Assembly (NCBI GenBank): GCA_947579665.1
Contig: OX388351.1
Location: 61,140,939-61,204,938 of the forward strand
Source of the DNA: Sympetrum striolatum
Lineage: Eukaryota > Arthropoda > Insecta > Odonata > Libellulidae
Reading direction: 5' to 3'
Length of the DNA: 64,000 nt
In this document: positions 23,790 to 36,443 of the stretch, piece by piece
How the letters are laid out: every line of letters starts with the position of its first letter
Position numbering within the stretch: position 1 is the stretch's first letter
Notes under the pieces: generated by a model
What the model saw: the letters and a program-made list of their open reading frames with translations, nothing else
Told to the model about the DNA's origin: nothing
Database searches by the model: none
Position numbers and translations under genes: made by a program

Positions 23790-24070
23790 AGTTCCTATGG
23801 AAAACGTTGACCTCCTCATTCCGAATTCTTCGGCGTTACTCACACTCTGGTCGGTGCTACTACTGCCACAGCTATTCTGTCCATTTACTCTACCATTACA
23901 CGCGTGATAATAATGTAGGTCAACGGTTATTTGTGCTGGTGATAATTTGAGTTAATGGTGATGATGAGAATCTTGTCTTGTCTGCGTGCCTGGACTAGTG
24001 TGGTGCGTCATTACCCAAGTGCCACGGTTTTACGCTACTGCGGATAATTACTCTACAGAATAAACCTGTT
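23790..24070. other. Moderate GC island with spaced inverted repeat
   Basis: aacgttgacct (about 23801-23811) and aggtcaacggtt (23916-23927) are near-complements about 105 bp apart, in a block with more GC than its surroundings. The significance of a 10-11 bp match at this distance is low. Confidence 0.25.
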
Positions 24071-25534
24071 TCCTCCTAATCTGCGAGCATACAAATCAAA
24101 CTAGGGATATATTTAAAGCTGTCAGGTAATCTTAAGGAATATGAAGTGAAATGATTCAATAATATTTCATCTCTTACGGAAGTTCCTATTTCTCACAAAT
24201 ATTTCCTAAATTTTCCTGTTACATTGTAAATATTCTAAAAGGCTTAAAAAGAAGTTTTAGTTGATGAAAAACGATTTAAATTAGTTAGGATTTTTTTTTA
24301 TTTTTAAATTTCATTTTAGTATTGTTTCCCCCTCTTACTTATCATTGTTTCACCTAGTGATCTACTTTGATATCTGTAGAAATGCACTGATGTTTGAAAA
24401 TATATGATACATTTTACCATCACTTTGCAAATCACACAAAAACTTGCATACTCATGAATGAATAGTCATTTTAAGCATTAAACTTATTATATATGTGAAT
24501 GGTATTTTATTTTTATACCTGCTCTTGAGGAAAAAAATCTCTGCCGTTGTATTATTTTCTCATGATTTGTGTATTTTTTTCCATGTCTCGGTAAATCATT
24601 TTCTCTAAGCTTTAAATTCAAATATTACTACTGATATCTATAATAACACGGCTACGTTGATATACTAGAGTTTATAAGCTCCAAAAAGCCATTTTCGCAA
24701 GCACACAAAGCAGAAATACCAAGCACCAGTGGGGGTTAGTATTCTCCGTGGTTATGTTACTGCGAGTGTATTTTTATCAATAGGTATTTTGGTAACTAAA
24801 GTTGCCATCATTAGGAAAAGAAGAGTATTTGTAGGATTAGCAAGTTTTCTCACCCATCTTAAGGGTTTCTTCTTCGGATAGCTCGTGAAATGTATTTCCA
24901 TGTATTTAAATGTTTTTTTTATAAATCATCGCAGTAGCTTTTCCTTATTCTATTACTACATTATTTCCCTTTATTCATAATTTTAATGCTAAAGCGACAA
25001 GAGGTTATACGTAAGAGGAAACTATGTTTGCATAGTTTATGAGCATATGCATGCTCTTTCATACTTAATGACTTAATAATGTGAATTTTTAATCACATTG
25101 CATATCATCATCAAAATAAGACTTTGTTTAATGGACATTTTTTTATTAATCTTATAAGTATGTATTGACGGAACTGGTTGTAATAGTGCATTCTTTGAAC
25201 TCCACGACTCAATTGTCATTTTTGTTTTGTAGCTGTTTTTTTGGTAACTTTATTATTTTCTTTCCACTATATACTTCACCATTTATATTGATTTATTTAG
25301 GTGAATATTAATAAGTTTCCCTTTTAGACCTCTCTTAACCTGATTTTCCATACAAATCTACTTAATAATCAGTAGAATTAGAAGGTTATCACATCCCCTT
25401 CTTGCGAGTGTTATTTTACTACGGTGTATATTTTTTCCAAGCTAAGCCTTACGCTTTTAAAACAACAATGTAGTTTTCATCGGTGTACTTTTTCAAGCAA
25501 TCTTTTCTTTTAAATTTATATGACGAAGGGTTTG
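24071..25534. other. AT-rich stretch, nothing recognised
   Basis: No ORF, repeat or hairpin of note in this stretch. Confidence 0.4.
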
Positions 25535-25590
25535 ATATAAGAAGGGACTTAAAAGTCTCAATATCGCCTAAATAAAATACGTTTTATCTA
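25535..25590 (+). repeat. AATAAA-terminal retroelement repeat, 3' fragment
   Basis: agtctcaatatcgcctaaat followed by aaaatacg aligns with the minus-strand terminus at 51425-51490 (agtctcaatctcgcctaataaa) and with 63220-63240. Only the last 40-50 bp is recognisable. The AATAAA hexamer falls at the same place in each copy. Confidence 0.5.
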
Positions 25591-25779
25591 TATTATTACA
25601 ATGACGTTGAGTTATTGCATTTCGTATCGATAAAATAACTGCATAATAAGAAAATGTTAATGTAAAGTATTACTGTACTAGTGATGGCACCGGAATATTA
25701 GTCCATCAAATACTTATGAATAAAAACTACGATCTCAATCCCGCTTTCAATAAAGTCATAACCCATTCATTTTTTCGTT

Positions 25780-26150
25780 TCATGTCGGAAACACATTTCG
25801 GGGCGGGTTTCAGTAACCGCTGAAATATCTGGAATATATCTTCTTTCCACCGTTTACTTGTTCCATGTTTCCATTTTCTCCCTCTCTCAATACGCTATCA
25901 ATCGGGCTGGCAGCATTGAAGCGGCGTCATGCTGGCCTCGTCGACTTCTTTGGACCGTTAAATAAATGCGCAGAGATAGTCACCGTTAGCCACCGCAGCG
26001 ATTTTCCACACTGGGATTTCCCCGGAGAAAAATGTGAATGGCTCTTTAATGTCTTCAAAAATTTCAGAGAATAAACGTTCTCGTCTGCCGGCATTAAAAC
26101 GAATCTGGAATGGCTGAAAGAGTTATCTACATAGAGAAGGTCGCGAGCTT
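25780..26150. other. GC-richer island 10
   Basis: Includes gaaacacatttcggggcggg and tgaagcggcgtcatgctggc. The plus-strand ORF 25865-26074 has no recognised domain. Confidence 0.35.
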
Positions 26151-26959
26151 GAGGACCATCTTTCCTTCAGATTTTATTACTATTATTACTATAAAAATCT
26201 TTGTAAATAGGCCACAAGCCTGGTGGAAAGGTCATACAATGAAAAAATATCTAGCTGATACATATCGTTATTCAGATTTACAACGTCTAAATTGCATTAT
26301 AAACTCGTCAATTAAAAACAGGGTTAATTAGTAACAGAATAATTAAAGACAGGATTTAAGTACATAGTTTACACAAACTTGATTTAATCTTGGATTTAAA
26401 CTGTCGAGACCTGTCAGTTTAAACTGTGGAAATGTTAGAACATGATCCTTATGATTTAAATGAGTTTAATGCTATTATTATACTGATATACTATTATACT
26501 GATATGATATATTATTAACACTGATACTTATAACAAGAAATGTTTTGTAAAAATACCACAAATTTAAAAAGATACCACGCTACACTAGAAACAATATACA
26601 ATATTTTAGTAAAATACCTTATCGATTAAGTAAATCGATAGGAGCTGCTACAATAAGGTCCACATTTGTGTTGGAAGTGTTATTGTTAGAATCGTTTTCA
26701 AATTTACATCTCTCAAGTGAAGATTTTATAGTGAGGAAAAATGTTTGCAGTTAAAATATACAATTGTTAGCGCTACCATCTCTCCAATGCGTATTTGTGC
26801 CAATAGAAGATTTATCTTTTTGTAGTTCTGTTGTTTTTTGGATGTAAAATGATTCTTTTTGTATATAAGGTGAGCTACGATTTATTTATTTGCATTTCTA
26901 TTTAGGAATACAAAGTGAAAGATTTTAGATAAGGTCACCAACAGTCTAAAGGATCAATG
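26151..26959. other. AT-rich stretch, nothing recognised
   Basis: Contains a local imperfect repeat (tactgatatactattatact) near 26478-26497. Otherwise featureless. Confidence 0.4.
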
Positions 26960-26973
26960 AAGGATATGATGAT

Positions 26974-27193
26974 ACGATAGGATGACCGTCCTGAGGGGGT
27001 CATGTATTTTATGACCCCTGAGGACGGTGGCACAGCCATTGAAAAGCGCTTTGGGTACAATAATAGTGCGGCATTCCTTTCTTGATTTCTCCCAGTACCG
27101 GGAATCAAGAGGAGGATCGCAGACAGAGAGGGCTGTTGAGATTTTAAACCTCTAACTCACTTAAAGCCGTGTCCAAATATTTCTTTCTTTACA
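26974..27193. mobile_element. 220-bp insertion with 14-bp target duplication
   Basis: The segment is flanked by perfect direct repeats of aaggatatgatgat (26960-26973 and 27194-27207). Inside are two hairpins: accgtcctgagggggtcat against atgacccctgaggacggt (26985-27028), and cttgatt/aatcaag with an inner ccc/ggg (27081-27109). A long exact duplication of this size is typical of target-primed retrotransposition (SINE or truncated LINE). No tRNA promoter boxes, A-tail or coding frame were found, so class and orientation are open. The exact duplication suggests a fairly young insertion. Confidence 0.75.
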
Positions 27194-27207
27194 AAGGATA
27201 TGATGAT

Positions 27208-27999
27208 GTTACAGCTTTGTGATGGGAACATGCCTTCAGTATCCATAACGTTGTGCATAACTGTTATTAAAAAATTAAGATCTTGACTTACAACCATTAC
27301 ATCGTACATTAATTATTATATAGACCTAATTCTCTCATATAATTTTTAACAACTTGGTACTTCTCAAAAAAAATCTCGCTCATTTCAAAATATTGTAATT
27401 AGAACATTTAAAGTTAAAATTTCGTAAAATACCAAAACCTGTTAGCGCAAACTACCTTAACACTACTTTAATACGATTTCCGTATGTTTAAATTCTGATA
27501 ATAAAGAGTTTTGATACAGGTTGGTCCACAAAAGACTTAACAATTTTTCAGTTATACAATACATTTACCTGGACAACACCTCCTGGACAAAGCTCGTTCT
27601 GGCATCACTTGTTAGCAAGATGCGTAAAAACATTCATGTTATATTTTGTAACGTTGAACATAAATTGCAGGAGTATCTTATTAGACATCTAATGCATGCA
27701 ACACTATATATTGTAGTCATTTTAAAGGGCCCTATGAATATTACTTCCCAGATAAACATAGACTTCGAATATGGATTTTCACCTGAAGATCGAAAGGATT
27801 CTCATTAAATAACGTATACAACTAATAGAGGTTACAATCTTCTATTTATTTCATCCCAATGCATTTACTTCCAGCAAAAATGACTTTTCAAAAAAAATAC
27901 GAAATATTTTAAATGAAAATCATGCGCATGTACATGAGGAAGACTTTCAAACAAAGAATTCACATAGGGAAAGTAGAACTGGAAAATTTTTTGGGTGAC
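27208..27999. other. AT-rich stretch with an unexplained ORF
   Basis: A plus-strand ORF at 27521-27808 (95 codons, ending SPEDRKDSH) is long for DNA this AT-rich. It has no recognisable domain and no repeat relation that I could find; it may be chance. Confidence 0.3.
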
Positions 28000-28800
28000 T
28001 TTTACATGGGAGGCAATAGCGAATGGAAAGCTGTCCGCAAATAAAAAGGGCAGCGGGAAAAGTGAAGTGATAGAAGGGAGGGAACAGAGAGAGAGAAGGA
28101 GATAGAAGATGGAAGGGAGCGTGGGAAAAAGGAGATGGATTGACTCTGGATACTCTCAAGGATTTGAAGAGTCGAACTGAGGCCATTCCGATAAATTCCC
28201 TTTTTCCACCCCACGCATTCCACTCCTTCCTCCCAGAAGGGTCCGAACGAACCAAAATGGCTTCCGCCATCCCTTGGACTAATAGGGCTTGCGGTTTGCG
28301 CGCCGCACGCTTCGGGACCAAGTGTTTGGATCCCTCTATCGGGAGGGCCCCGATGCAGAATAAACTCCACTGTCAATATAATTTGCCCGTTTAAATAAAT
28401 ATCTGACAAAGGAAGCAGTGGAGCGGAAGAATCGAAGGGTCGAGGGAAAAACTCGCTTTTTGAGTGCGCGAAACAAAAGAAGCACGAAAAACAGGGAAAC
28501 AAAAACACAGCGAAAACTGGAAAACGAAGTAAACTGAAATATGGTGAACTCACGATCACTACCGATAATAATGAGCGGCTTATTCTAGGTACGGTTAAAA
28601 ATTATGCATAATCAGGGAAAAGAAATATCGGAAAATCAAATATCGCCGCGTGCTGTGATTTTTGGAAATTCTCGCGATCGAATGTTGTTCTGACATTTTT
28701 GGTGCCGAGGAATTAGGTTAAATAAAGCGCGAAAGTGACCGGAATAGAAGAAATGAGGGCACAAGGGTTGATGAAAAAGATGCAGAGTAATTCAGGTTTC
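28000..28800. other. GC-rich island 11 with purine tract
   Basis: 28060-28135 is almost purely purine on the plus strand. 28260-28360 is CpG-bearing (ggtttgcgcgccgcacgctt). The 185-codon minus-strand ORF 28002-28559 is largely the translation of the pyrimidine strand (S/F/P-rich) and overlaps another ORF in a different frame. A donor-like gatc|gtgagttcac lies on the minus strand near 28550. Confidence 0.35.
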
Positions 28801-29929
28801 TGAAGCATTTTCAATTATGCCCCACGATCTATTGACGTAGTTTTAATTTACTTTTTTAAATAAATTTGACAATTTTCATTCTCTAGCTCTTATGATAAAA
28901 ATATTAAATTATTATTTTAATTTATATTATTTTTCTAACGGCTAGTCCTTACTTTGCATAGATGAAAACATTTAATTAACAAATACAAAATAATCTAATA
29001 AAATAATAAAAAGCCACAATTTGCACTTTATTCGAAAGATTAAACTTATTTACTTAAATTGCTGCCGCTAATCAATGACTGTGGAGGGGAATCAAAATAA
29101 ATTTTAATTGTATTTTTTTGTAAAGTTATAGTTCAGTCTATAGTTATATCGGTTAATCCACATTATAGTTAGACATAATCTAAAAATCAGTTTCCAAATA
29201 TCGTTTTCCACTTTTTCTTAAACATATCTGTTTTATATTTTATATTGGATACATTAAACAGGATATCAAACAATTATAAATAGGACATTTACTGAAAAGC
29301 TAGTTCACTTTACAAAAAGATGAACTTAACAATACGTATGTTCGACTTAAAGAAGCTACGCCCCAAAATCTAGATCTCTTGTCGTAGGTACATAAATTTG
29401 CTGCAAATTATATTAGTAAATTTTCATGTACCCTTTCTTTTTTATTATGAGATATAAAGTCTGTGATAAATATACGTATAAATAGAAAATGTGTAGAATA
29501 AGAAAAAGTGATTTGGGAACCATTTTCACAAAATATAATATTAAGTACAAACTATATCCTCCAAATCAAATTAGTTCATTTTAATTGGCCAATAAGAAAA
29601 TTAGGGACCGGACGATGTGTTCACACCTCATGATTCATGCCAGAAACTCGAATGTCAGATTTTTGAATAAATGATTTAAGTTTTTGTTAGTACCTATTTG
29701 AGAGTTAAAGATCGCTAAACATCGCTTCAGATTAAATATGCAATCAAGTTTAACATATTGGTTCAATTTTGTTTGTTCATTGATACAGTGAGTTGTTTTT
29801 GTCGAAATAATACGTTAAAAATAGATTTCGTATTTACTTATTGTTAACATTTATTCCTTGCATGGAAGATACATGAATTGAATACGTTATCAAAGCAAGA
29901 TCAATTCACGAAGTAAAGCCTTTAAATTT
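28801..29929. other. AT-rich stretch, nothing recognised
   Basis: No ORF or repeat stands out. Confidence 0.4.
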
Positions 29930-30410
29930 GCAATGCGAGCGACGAAATTTACAATTTGCTAATGACAATTAAAAATCGGGATTTTTCTGTCAATCGGATT
30001 ACCCGCAATTTCCCTCAACCGGCCCTCCCGGGACGGATAATTGACTGCATATATGACGAGGAAATGCGGAATTAACCGTGGGCGTCGACGCAAGAGAGGG
30101 AAGGAGCGAGTGGAAATAGTGTCTCTAAGGAGCGGAACCGTCGGTGGCGACACCGGTGGTTGGCACCGAAACCACACCACTACGTCTGAAAGGAGGCATT
30201 TTATTCCGGTTCCCCTTGCATTTCCTTCGCCCGATCGTCAAACAGATCCCGAAGGTGTGACTCCTGCAAAACACTCTCCGCTCACGTTGCTTCGATTCCC
30301 GCCGGAGCCCCTGACCATGACGTCAAAGATCCTCGAATATCATTCCTTCCATTCCAATATCCCTGGAGTGGTAGTGATCCATTCCTTGGTTTCCATTTCT
30401 TAAAAGGTCT
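29930..30410. other. GC-rich island 12
   Basis: CpG-dense around 30080-30170 (gggcgtcgacgcaagagagg, gtcggtggcgacaccggtgg). ORFs on both strands (30041-30403 and 29959-30180) have no domain. An imperfect palindrome, gtcggtggcgacaccgg, lies near 30141. Confidence 0.35.
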
Positions 30411-31079
30411 TTCGCCATATCATTCTCCCAATAGATATTACGGTCATAGCCATGGACGATTTGGAATAAATTGAAAAATCTCTAGATTATGCAAAGGAAA
30501 AAGACCCCTACGAATGGTGCTCTGAAACTGAATTAAGCATGCATGCATGTATCCTAATCTGTGATAGATGTTCTAAGATCTGCTGTGAAAGATCCAGGCG
30601 TTACATATTTTTTATTCACGTATTTACTTTATCTGTATATACCTTTTGAAAATAGCATTATCTTTTATGTTGTGAACTATCTATCTCTACTTTTCAACCC
30701 TTTCTACACATTAAGCAAGTTTTCCACAAACTCCTTCTCTTCGTGGGTGTTTATTTACAGTGGAAGAATATTTTGTTTTGTAAAATTAACAGAGGTTTTT
30801 ATTCTCTTCACTAAATGATTCCACATTAAATGTAAAAAATCTTCATATTTACTGTTAAATTTTACTTTTAAATGTATTTATACTTTTACAAAAATGAATG
30901 GAATGGAAATGCACGATTTTCTCGAACCTTGGAACAAGTACGAAATGGAATGGAAAATACATTACTGCATGGCTAGAGTTACTGAGACTATACTTAGTTA
31001 ACCAAATTGCAAGCATTTCAACAAACTGCAAGCGGCATATTAATCACGATTTATAATTAGCAAATTAATAAATGCCCGA
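30411..31079. other. AT-rich stretch, nothing recognised
   Basis: The plus-strand ORF 30561-30818 is F/L/Y-rich and compositional. A short palindromic run, gcatgcatgcatg, lies at 30538-30550. Confidence 0.4.
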
Positions 31080-31760
31080 TAACTTTTATTCGACGCCTAG
31101 TTCCATAAAAGCGCTGAAATAAATCTCAACATCCGCGGAAAATCAATCAAATACTTAATCCCGATTCATTAATTCATATGTTAGTTTAAGCTCAAAAAGA
31201 CAGTCACCGATAGAATGGCGCATTCAATTATCAGCGGAATGGCAATGTAAAAGATTTTCGCAATCATATTTTACGCCGTCAAACGCTGACGGTTATCGCG
31301 TAATCAATTGGAAAGTCGCATCGGAAAGCTACGTTTCATTACAAAATATAAATCATCTCATTAGTTTTACGAGCCGTGGGTAAACACTCCCCGTAAAGTC
31401 CGCTTCGAAAAGACGCGCGTAAGCAGGGCGATATAACGGTGCGCCAAAATCAGCACTTTTTGCCGTTTCGGTTCACGTGCACCGCAATATTTTCGGTGCC
31501 GTTTCATTAAACAATCAAACGCTACTGCGCGGAGAAAACGTGGGAAATATGAGCGCGCATGCGATTCGCAAATAAACGTGCAGCTGACAGACGGTATCGC
31601 TGCAAAGCCGAATGCAGCCGCTCGATACTATGGCATACATAAAAAAAGTAATGAAAGAGAGCGAACTGAAGGAAACACGAGTGAATTCGGCTATCAGAGC
31701 ATCGGTTGTGAATGGGCAAAGGCATTCTGTAGCTGCATTATCTTCGCAAATTTTCGAGAT
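31080..31760. promoter_or_regulatory. CpG-rich island 13, possible cis-regulatory element
   Basis: The strongest island by composition: in 31381-31440, 32 of 60 bases are G/C with eight CpGs. It has short AT-rich words of the kind bound by homeodomain proteins (cgtaatcaattgg, ttttacgagcc, ttttacgccg) and a CACGTG box (ggttcacgtgcac near 31471). ORFs 31522-31725 and 31578-31877 run on opposite strands without domains. A regulatory role is inferred from composition and motif density only. Confidence 0.3.
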
Positions 31761-33729
31761 GGTTTTTCTGGCGTTGTGTGTGGAATAAGTATCTCGAAGG
31801 ATGCATTGAAAATGATTGTATTATTACTGAACTGCTGTGTTCTTAAAAATTCATGCAAAAATATTTTAAGTATTTAATTTTAGATGATACCACAGGCCCA
31901 GTAACATGCTCAAATAATAAGATACTGCTCTCCTACAATGCTACCCTACATTCTTATAATACTAAATTCATGATAAGCACGTCCCAGTTATGCATGTGGA
32001 ACCATACATTTTGTACCATGCAAAACTCACTCATCAACCAGACAATTTACTCATAAATTAATCATTAAAAGCTTCAGCTCTTCCTATTTAAGATATTTCA
32101 ATATTGTAATCCAGAAAAAATCTTAAATTATTCATTAAAAATGTTTCAGACAGGTTTAAAATCTGTAAGTGATATTCTACATCAAGCATATGTTACGTGT
32201 TTCAAGTCGAGTAGAACTCAGTTGTATACCGAAAATTGTGATTTAAACTGTCTATGTAAAGCAAAATTTACAAAATATATACAGATATATTTTTTATTAT
32301 TACACTAAAAAAAATGAAGCAAATCAATGATAACGAAAAGGATGTTTTGGAAAAGATGTTCCAACGGAATTTCAACTTACCGCTAGATTTTTATTTCATG
32401 CTGTATTTTATGCCTCTACTCATGTGTATTATTTGTAACATCCTATGAGTGAATTTTATTATTCAAAATACTGATAGTAATAATGATAATTATATTTATG
32501 ATTAAACTTGAGTAATTTCTGATATAAATTTCTATATTTGCGATATTTTATACTTATAAAATCCTATTGCTCATTGTATTTATCCTTTTCGATTCGGTTG
32601 ATATGCTATAGATAGTGCAGTGATATTGTTTGTAAACAAGGATAAATTCCTGTGGATAAATAAATTAATAAATATTTATCATTGTAAATAATAATGCGCT
32701 ATCTGATGTAATAAAACTGTAACTTAGCTTTAATACAGATAAAATGTGCTCAAAGTTTCTTAGAAGAGAAAATCGAATTTTGAAATTAAACATTAAATAA
32801 TAATCTTTCTGATTGCTTTATAAATCACTTTTATTTTTCTTCAACAGTAATATAAAAGGAATTACCAACATGTGTATCAATTTCTAGTGAAAAATTATAA
32901 AACCTGTGAGAAATGTGGAAAATAAATGCTAATTTCTCTAATGGTCGTTTCATAAGATTTTGTCAGTAGTAAGCTTAATTGAAAATAACTCTATATTCTG
33001 ATAATAATTAATTTACTAATAAATTTAAAATAGAAATAATTGATATGGTTTTCTCTGCTGTGAGATGAGATGGTATACAGCATTGTAAAGTAGGCGTAAG
33101 ATTTACTCTGTGTTATGAGCAACGTTGTGGTCAGTTTGCATCAGAAAGTATGTGTGTATTGGCTGATTATATTGAGAATTTAGATTTCGTTATCGTTGAG
33201 CTCGATGTAGGCTTTGAATAGACTTTTGGAAAAAGACTGTAAGACAAATCTTTAATTAATGTAAAGAAAATATTTTATTTTATTTCTCGGTTGAGACAGT
33301 TTACCTTCCTCCTGAAAGGTCAGCATTCCCAGGAATAAAAAATCAATATAACCGGAATAAAGCCTTTATGGTCTTTCCTCCCGTCTTCTTTTCCTATTAA
33401 AATACAGTCTTTTAGATAATAGGATTTATACGCCAATCTTCTGTAGAACATGTAGATGTATTATGTCTGCACCCCTACGCTAGTTATCTACAGAGATATA
33501 TATATTTCTTCATTTTAATGAGCCTAACATATATTTCCAACAAAGCATAGAACACTCTTGGGCAACTAATAAGAAATATCAATAAAAATAAACAATGGGC
33601 TTCCAAAGGGAGCTAAAAGTAACCATTTACCGATTTATGTTATTATTGAATGGTAATTGATTTTACACATATTGAAAGTTAGTAAATGTTAGGCTGCCTT
33701 AAGTTTAACGAATTTCCTCTATACCTCTA
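31761..33729. other. AT-rich stretch, nothing recognised
   Basis: Two kilobases of strongly AT-rich DNA (12 G/C of 60 at 32281-32340). No shared repeat seen. Confidence 0.45.
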
Positions 33730-34640
33730 TCCCTAATCAGACATTCTCTTTTATACGTTACATAACGGAAAATTTATGCCAGAAATTTCCGATTTCGTGC
33801 CACATTTTTCGAGGTCACCCATATAAGAGATTTTTTCCGTATTTCCAGCTTTAGAATTAACCCATATTTCCTATTTACCTCATAAATTAATCCATCCATT
33901 AATGCGGAATATATGTACGGCCCAATTATGCTACGCTGCGGGAAATTTTCAATCCCGCCTTACCCCTTCAGCTCCGCAGAAAGTCCTGAAAGTGGAGTGA
34001 TAGGCGATGGTGAAAAAGCTACGTCTATTCGGCAGTCGATGGAATGAAATGCTCGATTCGACAAAGCCTCGAGGTGAGGGGCGGAGGAGGGGCTGGGCGG
34101 TATTCCTCCAGGGAGCAGAGAAGGAGTGGAGGAGGAGCAGGGGAAGGGGGTTAGAGGCGTGGATCTCTCTCTTCGGTTACGAGCTCCAGGCGACTTCCGC
34201 CTCGCAATGTGCGAGATTGATTCTTAAGACGACCCATCCACTGCATCCTCCTTGGGGCTCATCTTTACGGATGAGGGTCCACATCCCCGGCCCTCATTTA
34301 TTCCTCTCCGAATACACTTTCATCCCTCCATTTTGCTCACGTAGACTCACCCTTTCTCTCCCCAGCAACTTCCAACTTTTCCCAGATCACTATTTCCGCA
34401 TTACCGCTGTCTTTTTTCATATAGAACTTCGATCGGAAACTCTTTTCCAATCGCTCCTTCCAACTCGGCCCAAGTCGTGCAGTCACGTCAGCATGCAATA
34501 TCAGGCGAACAAGAAGTGGGAACAAATTCCTGCGTAGCCGTAAAGCGACTTCTGTTTGCAAAGCTAACAGCTGTTTAACTGCCTTTGAAAGTTGGTGGGA
34601 TTCTAAGCTCGTTCTTCGGAACTGAAGTGATTACTTGAGT
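33730..34640. other. GC-rich island 14
   Basis: The plus strand is purine-rich at 34060-34155 and pyrimidine-rich at 34210-34360. The 176-codon ORF 34007-34537 passes through both and is low-complexity in its first half, so a protein is unlikely. Confidence 0.35.
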
Positions 34641-34959
34641 GGCAAAGCGAGAGAGTAAAATCAGAACTTAATCGGATAGATACACCGAAAATAACAGAAT
34701 AAATAAGTGATACTATGACCAAAATAGCATTTACGTCATTACCCCTAGAACGACGTTGTTGCCTGCCTGGATCAAATGTACTCATACCGGTATAATTTGT
34801 TCACTAAAATTTTATAAACAACTTGGGCTTGGCTTTATGATGTTATTTAATCTCTTTTGATTTAACAACATTAAAAAATCATGATGATTATTGTTTTGTT
34901 GGTTTTAAAATCGTTGGGGAACCACAGGATATTAATTATTAGTAAATATTGTCAGGGAT

Positions 34960-35560
34960 TTCGGAGGATATTTCAAGAGAACGTAGTGCCAATTGTCCGA
35001 GAAGAAAGGTGATAAACTTGCTGCTACACATAACTCTTCCTGTAAAAAATTAGAACCCCGACTCCAGTGGGTGTCTGTTGAAAGCAACACTACACCACTC
35101 CCCATAGTGATAGAATATGGACGGATTAGCATAAATGGCTGAGCTATCATTCCGCTACATTTCCAAGGAGATTGCTGTTGGACTAAGGCATATGAAGGCG
35201 GTAACAACGCAGGGAACGTCTTCGTCGAATTCTGCACCGGTAAACTTTTCGAAGAGCTTTCGCATGTATTCCGTTTCTCTGGATCTCGGCGATTGCCTAC
35301 ACAAGTCACTGTGAAACTCCAACACTGCTATTTTACCCGAACTCTCCTTTCACAGAACTCGACGTTGAATCCTTCCTCACTCCCTAGTTCTGCCTTTCTC
35401 GGGAACTCACCACACGGCGCTGCAATATCAGAGAGCTAGTTATGTGAACGGATTCCCTTAAAACCTTCGTCAAAGTTAGGAACTGTCAGTTCGATCATAA
35501 CGCACTTCTTCCGCAAAGCTGTTGGAACTTTTCTCATGCATTCATTAGGGGATAGCAATT
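34960..35560. other. GC-richer island 15 with several open frames
   Basis: Long open stretches exist in more than one frame: a minus-strand ORF at 34932-35309 (125 codons) and two plus-strand frames across 35140-35310, one starting at ATG 35135 (MAELSFRYISKEIAVGLRHM...). Because several frames are open, none can be favoured. No domain recognised; a decayed mobile-element coding fragment is possible. Confidence 0.3.
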
Positions 35561-36283
35561 ATTTCTGACGGATTATATTATTTGTGCTGTCTGTTTGTTA
35601 ACGGAAGATCCGGAATGATTTTCGGTTTCGAATTATATCGATTTTTACTTACAAGACACCGACTAAGACTCATGATCTTACATTCCGAAAAATATTTACA
35701 ATTATGGATTTAATCCTTCAAAAGTTCAAGGAGCCATGTTTCCTTGTTTTCCACGTAAATGATGCAAAAATAAATATTGTATAGATGGACAGAAAAAAAT
35801 TTTTGAATTTAATTAATGAATTACAAAAGTTAAATTTATGGTATTAAATGCACGATAACTATTATGCATGCTATTGTTCATTTTAACTATTAAATCTATT
35901 TTACAATTTAGGCAACAATTCGAATAATTTTCCAAACTTAATTTCAATCTAGTACCAAAATGAACAAAATTGTTGAGGAAATATATTTCGAAATCTTAAG
36001 GCAAAAAGTATTTCATTACCATCATGAATATCATTAAATTAGTTCAATTAAATTTGCACCTCATTATGAGCCACTTGTCTAGAGAACCATAACGTTGAAT
36101 TTGCATTATTCCGGATATTTAATTTGTGGTTTGTAATTTTTCGATGCTTCAGCAAACATAAGCACTTGACTTTCAAAGAAAATTTTGTAACAATCTATTT
36201 TATTATAAACGATAGTTAGATTTTTTTATCAGAAAATTGCACCCTATGTGAAATTGTAAAGTTTTAACTACGTTTTGTAAGAT
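35561..36283. other. AT-rich stretch, nothing recognised
   Basis: Featureless up to the SINE insertion site. Confidence 0.4.
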
Positions 36284-36443
36284 AGAGCGCAGAAGCTTCC
36301 GGATAGTCATGTGGACAGCGCGTTTGCCTTTGGTGAAAGCGGTCCCGGGTTCGATTCCCGGTGGGAGCCAATGTGCGAAATGACCTAAGCTGTGGAAGCA
36401 CTTTTAACAATACTACTACTACTACTACTACTAGAGTGCAGAA
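36284..36443 (+). mobile_element. tRNA-headed SINE with target duplication
   Basis: The body 36295-36432 begins with a tRNA-like head. Its acceptor pairs gcttcc with gggagc, the A-box region is ggatagtcatgtggacagcg, a perfect B box GGTTCGATTCC lies inside a 5-bp T stem (ccggg/cccgg), and CCA follows. A short body (gcgaaatgacctaagctgtg) and a (TAC)7 tail at 36411-36431 complete it. Flanks are agagcgcagaa (36284-36294) and agagtgcagaa (36433-36443), an 11-bp target duplication with one mismatch. The intact RNA polymerase III boxes suggest a relatively young copy. Confidence 0.9.

Noticed and set aside
28002..28559. 185-codon minus-strand ORF, the longest in the window
   Set aside because: It is mostly the pyrimidine complement of a purine tract (S/F/P/L-rich), overlaps another ORF in a second frame and shows no domain.
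34007..34537. 176-codon plus-strand ORF
   Set aside because: Its first half is a purine-tract translation and the rest lacks any motif; GC-rich composition explains the openness.
34932..35309. 125-codon minus-strand ORF
   Set aside because: Two plus-strand frames over the same bases are also open, so there is no evidence for which, if any, is coding.
36295..36370. Functional tRNA gene
   Set aside because: The head folds like a tRNA, but it is followed by a SINE body, a (TAC)n tail and a target duplication, and a diverged sister copy exists at 45958.
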